From NCBI GenBank assembly GCA_910573755.1, contig CAJTBO010000012.1, positions 1 to 64,000 on the forward strand: a stretch of DNA of 64,000 nucleotides, in the 5' to 3' direction. Position numbers and translations under genes: made by a program. Origin of the DNA: Lachnospiraceae bacterium. GTDB taxonomy: Bacteria > Bacillota > Clostridia > Lachnospirales > Lachnospiraceae. Shown here piece after piece: positions 1 through 7,640 of the stretch; within the stretch, counting starts at the first letter, position 1; each line of letters begins with the position of its first letter. The notes below the pieces were generated by a model. The model saw nothing but the letters and a program-made list of their open reading frames with translations, was not told the origin of the DNA and did not search any database.

Positions 1-1454
1 GCTATGATTTCTTTTCCATATGCTGTGGTGAAATATTTATAAGTTCCTTGTACCCGTTCGATGATCCCATGGAGACGGAGCCGTTTAAAGATTCTGGACA
101 TGGCGGATGGGCTGGTATTTTCCAGATGCTGGCGGATATCCTTTCCCTGCATTCCGAAAGTCATGTATTCGCCCCGGCTGATCGCTTCCAATACCTGTAG
201 GTCGCGTTCCGCAAAAAAGTTCAGACCGCGGTAAGAACGCTCATTTTCCACAACCGGACTGGTAACTTTTGTAAGGTTTTGATTTCCGCTACTGTGGTCA
301 TCGAAGGAGGAAATAAACTCCAGGTAGCGGTAGTTGGCGGCCTTCATGATGGTGAACAGTTGGTAAAGGCTGTAAATGCTTTTTTTCAGGGAAGCTTTTT
401 GTTCTGATGAACTGCCGTCCCTGTGCTCTACCTTCCGCTTTACCCGGAAAGCCCCGATGTCATTGCAGGTGCTTTCAATCCGTAAGACGAGACCGAACTT
501 ATCGTACATTTTGATCGATACATCACCCATATGGTGTTTGATCCTCGTTCCGAGAATACGTTTGTTATAGTTGGTGCCGACTTCTTTCTTACAGTTATAG
601 GTGATCCGTTGTCCCAGGAAGGTGGCGATGTTATCCGGCTTTACGGTAAAGACCGCCGTCCGGATGATCTCATCATAGAGGGGTTCCAGGTCACAGGATT
701 GTTTGAACATGATATCCGTTGCGCATTCGATCTGTTGGATAGTCCATGTGTAGCCAAGACCAAGCGATTCCGGAACCGGACAATAACGTTTGGCGAAGAC
801 ATCTAAGATTTTGTGAAGATCTTCGGGGTTAATCCGGTCAGAAAGCTTCTGTGCAGCTGCGGTATCAGAGATTTCGAGGAAAGCGTTATCGTGCATGCGG
901 TAAGGGATTCCCTTCTTTTGCAGTTTATGGGCGAGGAGGTTATGGCCGTTCATATAGAACTGCAGCCGGAAAGGCGCCCATGTGGGGACACGCAGGTAAC
1001 ATAGGCCAAGCTGTTTGTCAAGGAAGTAAAAGTAATAATGGAGACACTTGCTCTGGTCAAATCTGAGGAAGGTCTTTCCCGAAGTTTTGTCATGCCATGG
1101 TTTGTAAGTATTGCACTGTTCCATGGCGGAAAAGATATGGATCAGCCCTTCGGTCTTTCCTGTTTTTCGGATGATCTCCTGGATCCGGTCATCTTTGCGG
1201 AAGGCTCGGAGCTTGCGGATAAACTCAATATCAATGCCATTTTCATCCGCAATGCGCTGGGCATTTGAACGGACTTGTTCCGTAAGGGGTTGGGAGAAAT
1301 TAGAGAAATCAAAAATACGGATGCTGTTAGCTTTCAGGTAACCGGTCATGCCTTCTGCATGGCTCCATGAGGGGATATATCCCTGGATGATCATGCGGTC
1401 ATAGCAGGTTATTGTACCATAAATCTTGTCAGCATATTTATCCGTAAGTAACAT
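1..1454 (-). CDS. Unrecognised protein with C-terminal winged helix, partial (3' end outside window)
   Basis: An open frame of about 484 codons begins at an ATG at 1454, with GGAGG about ten bases upstream, and runs off the left edge of the window. I do not recognise a catalytic family. The middle is rich in aromatic residues (a stretch reading CLHYYFYF, then YLRVPTWAPFRLQFYMNGHN). The last ~70 visible residues resemble a MarR-like winged helix (PSAMSRIFKRLRLHGIIERV, then KYFTT). It lies directly beside a truncated gene at 1479-1880, which suggests it belongs to an inserted accessory or mobile element. No DDE or HUH transposase motif was seen, so calling it a transposase is not justified. A DNA-binding or replication-type role is inference only. 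Confidence 0.6.
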   Translation of the reverse strand, partial: MLLTDKYADKIYGTITCYDRMIIQGYIPSWSHAEGMTGYLKANSIRIFDFSNFSQPLTEQVRSNAQRIADENGIDIEFIRKLRAFRKDDRIQEIIRKTGKTEGLIHIFSAMEQCNTYKPWHDKTSGKTFLRFDQSKCLHYYFYFLDKQLGLCYLRVPTWAPFRLQFYMNGHNLLAHKLQKKGIPYRMHDNAFLEISDTAAAQKLSDRINPEDLHKILDVFAKRYCPVPESLGLGYTWTIQQIECATDIMFKQSCDLEPLYDEIIRTAVFTVKPDNIATFLGQRITYNCKKEVGTNYNKRILGTRIKHHMGDVSIKMYDKFGLVLRIESTCNDIGAFRVKRKVEHRDGSSSEQKASLKKSIYSLYQLFTIMKAANYRYLEFISSFDDHSSGNQNLTKVTSPVVENERSYRGLNFFAERDLQVLEAISRGEYMTFGMQGKDIRQHLENTSPSAMSRIFKRLRLHGIIERVQGTYKYFTTAYGKEII

Positions 1455-1478
1455 GAACACATCCTCCATGGTTTTTCT

Positions 1479-1880
1479 TTATTGTACTTGAAACCCGGAG
1501 GTAATGCAAAACTTTTCCGGTTTATCCGGGTTAGGAAATGTCACTGTCAATGTTTCATGAACGATTTCCCCCTCATCCAATGCTATCTGGGCATCATACT
1601 CAAACAGCCGAATTGTCATCCGACCATCCGGCAGACTGCTCTCACATTCCAGATGATATTTCTTCTTTTTCTTTCCATATATTATGAAATTAGTATCCGT
1701 TATTCTTTCATGGTCGGCTGCATCCTGTTGATCCATAAAATGCTCATTGGGATGAAACTCTATTATCTCATTCCCTGTATAGTCTTCCTTAAAAATCTCA
1801 TTGATTACCGGAATAATCATCTGCCGGCAGTCATTTAAGATTGTCCGAAATGCCCCGTCATATATATTTCCCATATACAA
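1479..1880 (-). pseudogene. Truncated PD-(D/E)XK / Rpn-like family protein
   Basis: The 133-residue frame begins like a Lachnospiraceae family usually near 300 residues, starting MGNIYDG and containing an N-terminal DCRKMIIPVINE-like helix, a YHLECES strand and an FEYDAQIALDEG block. Recognisable similarity stops at about residue 117 (near position 1529), after TVTFPNP; the final ~16 residues look unrelated and end in a stop. A promoter and a GGAGG ribosome site are intact upstream. The gene therefore looks broken at its 3' end by whatever brought in the neighbour at 1-1454. The family assignment is from memory of the N-terminal pattern. The alternative is a genuinely short variant. Confidence 0.5.
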
Positions 1881-1901
1881 TCCTCCGTATTTCTTATTTA
1901 C

Positions 1902-1930
1902 ATCATATCATTTTCATACTGTATACACAA
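1902..1930 (-). promoter_or_regulatory. Candidate sigma-A promoter for the truncated gene
   Basis: On the minus strand a -35 TTGTGT (1925-1930) and -10 TATGAT (1902-1907) are separated by exactly 17 bases, about 20 bases upstream of the start at 1880. Confidence 0.45.
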
Positions 1931-2261
1931 CTACATTTAAAATATAATATGAAATTTTACTTCTATAGGAACATTGCCGACAGTACCAGCAATATCCCTA
2001 AACGCGTAATAGGAGTTTTAACTTCCAAACTTTCAAATCTCCTATACTTAATTTATTACCTCAGATTATCTGCGATATAATTACAGACCTACGTCACTTA
2101 TAGATATGGCTTATCCTGTTCGTTACCCCCCGTTTCCTATCCATAATCTGAATAGACCAGAAACATGTTTCACAGAAATTTTGTCATCTTGTGCAAAAAA
2201 TTGTTCATAAACAACTAATAACTGCGAACAAATTAAAGTCGTTTATTTTAAATTAACGGAT

Positions 2262-2309
2262 AATAAGCACTTTATTCGACACCATATATCACAAAATAAA
2301 GTGCTTATT
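2262..2309 (-). terminator. Perfect 15-bp inverted repeat after the protease gene
   Basis: AATAAGCACTTTATT (2262-2276) and its exact reverse complement (2295-2309) flank an 18-base spacer, starting about 20 bases beyond the protease stop. It is placed as a transcript-end hairpin, but the expected T-run on the minus strand is poor, so it may instead protect the 3' end or bind protein. Confidence 0.45.
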
Positions 2310-2330
2310 CCATGAAAAACCTACTCTATT

Positions 2331-4082
2331 CTACTTCGGCAGGCTATTTTCAACACAAATCGCCCCCCACCCTATCATCTCATTCGGAAACCTCGTATAC
2401 CCCGGCAGCCTCTTCGCTCCTTTTATAAAGTAAGCCTTCGCCTTCTCCCCGTACAGATACGGATCATTCCCCTGCACGATCCCCCATTCCATCAAAAGCG
2501 CGCTGCTTCCCGTCACAAAGGGTGCCGCGAAGGACGTCCCGGACACCACCGCATAACTGCCCTGCCCGTCCGGTACCAAGATCTCCGTTCCCGGCGCGCA
2601 GAGATCCGGTTTCATCTGCTGTTCATAATAAAATTTCCCCTCTCCCGCTGTTTCCTCCCCTATCGGATAGCCTCTGCCGGAAAAATCCGCATACTCCTGA
2701 TACAGCGGATTATATGCGCCCACCGTAATGACTTTCTGCGCCGTGGCGGGTATCGTCATTGTCACAGCCGCCGTCGGACGGAAAAAATTGGTACCTCTGT
2801 TCACCGCCTCCGCCGAAGGCAGATAAAAACTGACTGCTCCCTGAATGATCTGCACCGGCGTCAGCACAAATGTCCATATCCCCTCTTCCACATAGGGATT
2901 CCCCAGAAAATCAAAATAATATTCCTGCAGTCTGGTATAAGGGGCAGGTTCCCCCTGATAAAACAGTATCTTTGTTCCGCCCAGTGTAAACTCCCGCCCA
3001 CCGCTTCTGTCCAGCGGAATCTCCAGACTGCTTCCGCCGGGGGATAAGAGTTCCAATCTGAACACGTCCCCGTAACTTTTCCAGATGGAAATATAACAGG
3101 CACTCTGGTAAGGCGCCATGCTGCATTCCACCCGCTTCTCCCCATCCAGAATGACCTGCGTATGGCCTGCCGCCGCCCCCTCGTTTCCGCTTCCCACGCA
3201 GATCACGGTCTTATAGCTTTCCGCCGCATTGTTCAAAAAGGTCTCCACCAGAGAGGTTCCGTCATGGGAACCGTAGGTACTGCCGTAGCTGATGTTGACC
3301 GCAACGGGCTGGCCGATCGCCTGTGCCTTTTGTATGATCCAAGCCACAGCACGCATCAGTTCCGTGGTACGGGAAGAACCGCCCGCCCCGCTTCCTGTTC
3401 CAAGTTTTACAATCAAAAGCCCTGCCTGCGGCGCCACGCCTTCCTTTCCCGCCGCAATGGCCGTTACGCCGCTGCCATGACCGGAACGGTCAAACGTAAG
3501 CTCCTCACCGGATACCATACTCTCATCAAGCTGCGCCTTTGTAAATTCCACGCCATGATAAAATCCCTCCGGCGGCATCCTGCCGTTTTCGGCATCCGCC
3601 TGCAACGTCTGATCCCATAAATACAAAATACGGCTCCGTCCCTGGCTGTCCAGAAACGCGCCGTTTTTATAGTCGATCCCCGAATCGGGTATCCCGATAA
3701 GAGTGCCCTGTCCGCTTAGATAAGGCTCCCTGTCTGTCACTTCCTGCACGCAAGAAAAAAGCTTTCCCTGTCCGATACTGATCTCTCCCTCATACAAGGC
3801 TTTGGGCTTTTCCACATAGTCAATTTCCGGCAGCAGGGAAAGCCTCTCTATCTCTTCCCTTCCTGCTGTCATGATGGCATAACCCGGCAGTAAGTATTCT
3901 GTCCGCAATAACGCAGGGAAGCCTGCCCGCCGCAGTGCTTCCCTGAGATCTCCATGATATTTTATGATCAGTTCCCATCTGTCTTCCACAACGCCCACCG
4001 GCAGTTCCAGAGACTGCTCCCGCTGCTGCGGCGCCGCCTCCAAAGACAGATTCAGTAAATTTTCCAGTTTCTGTGAAGCCAT
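2331..4082 (-). CDS. S8 family (subtilisin-like) serine protease, Csp-like
   Basis: The 583-residue protein carries an intact subtilase triad: Asp133 in IPDSGID, His202 in GHGSG and Ser517 in SGTSFAAP, with the oxyanion Asn in SGNEG. About 95 N-terminal residues form a probable propeptide-like region. A large insert between the Asn and Ser blocks is typical of the clostridial CspB/CspC-type subtilases with a jelly-roll domain. No signal peptide is visible, so secretion by Sec is unlikely; spore-associated or cytoplasmic action is inference. A GGAG site seven bases upstream supports the start. Spore germination proteases are the best characterised relatives, but this subfamily is widespread in Lachnospiraceae with unknown substrates. 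Confidence 0.85.
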   Translation of the reverse strand: MASQKLENLLNLSLEAAPQQREQSLELPVGVVEDRWELIIKYHGDLREALRRAGFPALLRTEYLLPGYAIMTAGREEIERLSLLPEIDYVEKPKALYEGEISIGQGKLFSCVQEVTDREPYLSGQGTLIGIPDSGIDYKNGAFLDSQGRSRILYLWDQTLQADAENGRMPPEGFYHGVEFTKAQLDESMVSGEELTFDRSGHGSGVTAIAAGKEGVAPQAGLLIVKLGTGSGAGGSSRTTELMRAVAWIIQKAQAIGQPVAVNISYGSTYGSHDGTSLVETFLNNAAESYKTVICVGSGNEGAAAGHTQVILDGEKRVECSMAPYQSACYISIWKSYGDVFRLELLSPGGSSLEIPLDRSGGREFTLGGTKILFYQGEPAPYTRLQEYYFDFLGNPYVEEGIWTFVLTPVQIIQGAVSFYLPSAEAVNRGTNFFRPTAAVTMTIPATAQKVITVGAYNPLYQEYADFSGRGYPIGEETAGEGKFYYEQQMKPDLCAPGTEILVPDGQGSYAVVSGTSFAAPFVTGSSALLMEWGIVQGNDPYLYGEKAKAYFIKGAKRLPGYTRFPNEMIGWGAICVENSLPK

Positions 4083-4154
4083 CCGTCACTCCGAAATTTT
4101 CTTTTTACAATATATGAGCGCTTCACACAAAATATTTTCACAGATCCATATCCC

Positions 4155-4490
4155 TTACTGCTGAGGCACCACCGCAAAAAATACAAGATCGCTTTCCGAA
4201 TCATTGATCAGGCTGTGTTCATGCCCTTCGGGACAATAATGCACCTGTCCTGCTTCGATCCTGAACTCATTGCCGTCATATAATACTTTTCCGCTGCCCT
4301 CCAGTATATAGATGATCTCACTGCTGCCCTCATGGGTATGCAGGCCTACGGTTGCCCCGGGGATCAGCCTGCTTTTCATAATACGGTTCTTTTCATCCAC
4401 ATACATCTTTGCGGCTATCTGTTTTTCACCGCCCTTAAAATTCTGAATAATAGTTTCTTCCATCTGGTTAAAATCAAGAATCATCTTCAT
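4155..4490 (-). CDS. Small cupin-domain protein
   Basis: This 111-residue single-domain cupin shows the first cupin motif as GLHTHEGSSEIIYILEGSG (two His and a Glu as metal ligands) and the second motif near HYCPEGHEHSLIN. The single beta-barrel with a His/Glu metal site is common to many small isomerases, dioxygenases and sensors, so no substrate can be assigned. The gene follows a possible 29-codon frame that overlaps its start by 17 bases, and lies just upstream of the protease on the same strand. Confidence 0.8.
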   Translation of the reverse strand: MKMILDFNQMEETIIQNFKGGEKQIAAKMYVDEKNRIMKSRLIPGATVGLHTHEGSSEIIYILEGSGKVLYDGNEFRIEAGQVHYCPEGHEHSLINDSESDLVFFAVVPQQ

Positions 4491-4563
4491 CCTCCACGCA
4501 CTTTTCCCGGCATTCTGCCATTTTTTCTTCGATTTTTCTGCACAGTCCCTTATATTCCATCAT
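4474..4563 (-). CDS. Possible 29-aa small protein overlapping the cupin start
   Basis: ATG-ATG at 4563/4560 opens a frame of 29 residues (Met-Met-Glu-Tyr..., with Cys8, Cys18 and Cys22 and an acidic tail) ending at 4474, inside the cupin gene. The overlap of 17 bases would allow translational coupling. The ribosome site is weak (AAAGGCG). Listed as a possibility only. Confidence 0.25.
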   Translation of the reverse strand: MMEYKGLCRKIEEKMAECREKCVEDEDDS

Positions 4564-4636
4564 AGACGCCTTTTATACTTTATTTCTGCTTCCTTTTAAC
4601 ATTTTCGCCCGCAGAAAGGACCTGCCTAGCTTTTCA

Positions 4637-5323
4637 TTATTTCCAAATCCCCTCCTCCAGAAACGCCAGATCCTTTCTCTCATACTGATTCATCCAGCCT
4701 TCGCCCCAGCCACCGCTGTCTTCCGGATCCTTGCCGCCTTCTTCCCGGTATCCGTTGTCCTCCTGATCTTCTTCCCCCGGAAAAATATCATCCCATTTTT
4801 CTGCAGGAAAAAAGACCTCCGACCGCTCTATACTGCCGCTCAATTCTCTGCATAAAAGATATTCGCTGTAAAAATAACGGCTAAGATGTTCTTCATAGTC
4901 ATTATGGTTCCTATACCGTGCTATCTTCGTCCTCCGGATTCTTCTGTCCAGTTCCACAAGAAGATACTCTTCTATACTTTCCGCTAAAACATCCCACCTT
5001 CCCCATATATTCCGTATATATACCGGCGGATTATCTTTCCCCATATCCCCCAGTAAAATACCTGTCAGGCCCGCTCCGTCTATCTTCCCGATTACCAGAT
5101 ATCCTTCCTTCTTCCGAAAAAAATCAGGCGTGAAAAATTCCTTTTCTCCGATGCAGACCCGCTCCCTGCCTGCCCTTAACAGAAAATCCCGCAATACTGC
5201 CGGCAAAAACAGCCCCAGCCTTTTCTCCAGCCTGTCAAGAAAAACCTTCCTGAAACCGTTTGCCGAACCCTGACAAAGATATTCTATTATTTCTACAGGC
5301 GTCAGATATCTGTACCTGTTCAT
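4637..5323 (-). CDS. SMI1/KNR4 (SUKH)-like protein
   Basis: The 228-residue protein has an N-terminal region compatible with a SUKH fold: an amphipathic helix, then LPAVLRDFLLRAG, a short loop, and a strand block ending GYLVIGK. The C-terminal ~60 residues are highly acidic and Gly/Glu-rich. SUKH proteins often act as immunity proteins for polymorphic toxins, but no toxin gene is seen beside it here. There is no signal peptide or membrane segment. The family call is tentative; otherwise it is an uncharacterised soluble protein. Confidence 0.5.
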   Translation of the reverse strand: MNRYRYLTPVEIIEYLCQGSANGFRKVFLDRLEKRLGLFLPAVLRDFLLRAGRERVCIGEKEFFTPDFFRKKEGYLVIGKIDGAGLTGILLGDMGKDNPPVYIRNIWGRWDVLAESIEEYLLVELDRRIRRTKIARYRNHNDYEEHLSRYFYSEYLLCRELSGSIERSEVFFPAEKWDDIFPGEEDQEDNGYREEGGKDPEDSGGWGEGWMNQYERKDLAFLEEGIWK

Positions 5324-5533
5324 TTTTTATATTCCTCCTGCCTGAAATATCCGTCATATAAACCGTAGGATCATATCATCCGTTATTTCCGATGCCGGGC
5401 GGCTGCCTCTTTGTTTCCGGCTATCTTCAATCACCCTGCCTGCCGGCAAAACCGATCAGATTTCTTCCGCCATCTTCCAGTTTCAACAGTTTCACCCTCT
5501 TGTGCAGAAGCCGATCCGGCTGATCTGATATCT

Positions 5534-6607
5534 TCAGTTCTCGCCCATCTTCAACAGCTTTGCCGCCTGATCGGCTGCAATGCAGGCGTCCACGATCTCC
5601 TGAATATCCCCGTTCATGATCTTATCCAGCTTATACAAGGTTAGATTGATCCGATGATCGGTCACCCGTCCCTGCGGGAAATTATAAGTTCTGATCTTCT
5701 CGGAGCGATCGCCCGTTCCAACCTGGCTCTTTCTCAGTTCCGCCTCCGCGTCATGGGCTTTCTGCTGCTCCAGATCATAGAGTTTTGTACGCAGCAGGGC
5801 ATATGCCTTTGCCCTGTTCTGGATCTGGGATTTCTCCGTCTGGGAATAGATCACGATTCCGGTCGGGATATGCGTCAGCCGGACAGCGGAATCCGTTGTG
5901 TTGACACACTGCCCGCCTGCGCCGGAAGACCTGCAGACATCGATCCGGATATCCTTTTCATCGATCTGTACATCCACTTCCTCCGCTTCCGGCATCACCG
6001 CCACCGTGATCGTGGATGTATGGATACGCCCGCCGGATTCCGTTTCCGGCACCCGCTGTACCCGGTGCACTCCGCTTTCATATTTCATAATGGAATAGAC
6101 GCTCTGCCCGCTGAGCATAAAGGTCACGCTCTTCATGCCGCCGATACCGATCTCCTCCACTTCCATGGTTTCCACCCTCCAGCGGTGTGACTCCGCATAA
6201 TGCACATACATACGGTAAATCTCCGCGGCAAACAAAGCCGCTTCATCGCCGCCCGCTCCTGCCCGGATTTCCACAATGACATTCTTGTCATCATTGGGGT
6301 CTTTCGGCAAAAGCAGAACCTTCAACTCATTTTCCAACTCTTCAATGCGCTTTCTGGATGCGGAAAGTTCTTCCTTAAGCATATCCCGCATATCCTCATC
6401 GGACTCCTCCTCCAGCATCGCCAGGGAATCCTCCACATCCTGTTTACATTTTTTATACTCTTTATACGCCTCCACCAAAGGGGTAAGGTCACTTTGTTCT
6501 TTCATCAACTCACGGAAATGCTGCTGGTTATCCGTGACCCCCGGCTCCGCCAGTTCATTCATGATCTCCTCAAACCTCCGCAGCAGATCATCCAGTCTGT
6601 CAAACAT
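5534..6607 (-). CDS. prfA: Peptide chain release factor 1
   Basis: This 357-residue protein has normal length for RF1. It terminates translation at UAA and UAG in the ribosomal A site. The catalytic GGQ motif is present as [15 protein letters not shown], followed by the HIPTGI segment typical of class I release factors. The Gln of GGQ is the target of the methyltransferase encoded just upstream (prmC, 38 bases away), and the two are probably co-transcribed in a rho-rpmE-DUF1385-prmC-prfA order common in Clostridia. Confidence 0.97.
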   Translation of the reverse strand: MFDRLDDLLRRFEEIMNELAEPGVTDNQQHFRELMKEQSDLTPLVEAYKEYKKCKQDVEDSLAMLEEESDEDMRDMLKEELSASRKRIEELENELKVLLLPKDPNDDKNVIVEIRAGAGGDEAALFAAEIYRMYVHYAESHRWRVETMEVEEIGIGGMKSVTFMLSGQSVYSIMKYESGVHRVQRVPETESGGRIHTSTITVAVMPEAEEVDVQIDEKDIRIDVCRSSGAGGQCVNTTDSAVRLTHIPTGIVIYSQTEKSQIQNRAKAYALLRTKLYDLEQQKAHDAEAELRKSQVGTGDRSEKIRTYNFPQGRVTDHRINLTLYKLDKIMNGDIQEIVDACIAADQAAKLLKMGEN

Positions 6608-6645
6608 ATTTTTCCTCTTTCTATTCTATATCAATACTATCTTTT

Positions 6646-7527
6646 TCAATACCATGTCCCGAACACCACCCGGTCCAGTCCTGAAAAGTCCTTTAAAACC
6701 TCAACCTCCCGGAAGCCCTGTTCTCTCATAATCCGGCTCACAGCCTCCCCCTGCCCGCAGCCGATCTCATAAAACAGCATTCCTCCGCCGGGCAGATGGT
6801 CCCTCGCCTTTTCCGTTATTCTGCGGTAAAACAAAAGCCCGTCCGTGCCTCCGTCCAGCGCCGGACGCGGATCATGATCCTTCACCTCCGGCATCAACCT
6901 TTCTATATCACCGCTCCTGATATAGGGCGGGTTTGACACAATGATCTCAAACTGCCCCTCTATCCTGTCAAGCAGATCGCTTTCCACAAAACATGCCTGT
7001 TCTACGGAAAGCCTCTCCGCATTTTTTTTTGCTACCTGCAGGGCTTTTTTTGAGATATCCGCCCCGACGCCCTGACAGTCGTTGGAATAATGAAGCAGGC
7101 TCAGCAAAATACAGCCGCTCCCTGTGCCGATATCCAGAATGCGCATGCCGTCATGAAGATGCTTCAGTGCTTCTTCCACCAGCACCTCCGTATCCGGCCT
7201 GGGACAGAGCACATCTTTGTTGACCAGAAAAGTCAATCCCATAAATTCTGTCTTTCCGAGAATATGCTGCAACGGAATTCTTTTCGCGCGGAGTTCCACC
7301 ATCTCCAGATACCGTTTCTCCTGTTCCGGGGACAGTTCTTTATCTCCATGTACATAGAGCGCCGTTCTGTCCGTGCCGCAGACCTCTTCCAGAAGAAGTC
7401 TGGCATCCAGAGAAGCTTCCTCTATTCCTGCCTTTTTAAGAACTGCTTCGCCCTGCCTGTAGATCTCCTGATATTGCATCCTGTTTATAATCTCCGCCGT
7501 GTTTTCTAAAACGCCTTCTGTTTCCAA
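6646..7527 (-). CDS. prmC: Release factor glutamine methyltransferase
   Basis: The 293-residue PrmC/HemK methylates the GGQ glutamine of release factors using S-adenosylmethionine. Visible motifs are the SAM-binding ILDIGTGSGCI and the catalytic NPPY (IVSNPPYIRSGDI) that holds the target glutamine. An N-terminal helical domain of ~100 residues binds the release factor. The gene immediately precedes its substrate gene prfA. Confidence 0.95.
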   Translation of the reverse strand: METEGVLENTAEIINRMQYQEIYRQGEAVLKKAGIEEASLDARLLLEEVCGTDRTALYVHGDKELSPEQEKRYLEMVELRAKRIPLQHILGKTEFMGLTFLVNKDVLCPRPDTEVLVEEALKHLHDGMRILDIGTGSGCILLSLLHYSNDCQGVGADISKKALQVAKKNAERLSVEQACFVESDLLDRIEGQFEIIVSNPPYIRSGDIERLMPEVKDHDPRPALDGGTDGLLFYRRITEKARDHLPGGGMLFYEIGCGQGEAVSRIMREQGFREVEVLKDFSGLDRVVFGTWY

Positions 7528-7640
7528 TCTTCAAACGCTTCCCGCCAGCCTCTCCGATACCGGATGATCCCATATCTGCCGCATCAGTTTCATACCCATA
7601 TGCGGCGCACAGCATACATCAGGTATCAGGCTCTCCGGCA

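Larger units (their letters stand above)
1881..2330. other. AT-rich intergenic region
   Basis: This 450-base stretch is markedly more AT-rich than its surroundings. Besides the promoter at 1902-1930 and the perfect inverted repeat at 2262-2309 I see no credible coding frame or RNA gene in it. The base composition agrees with an accessory or insertion-prone boundary. Confidence 0.5.
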
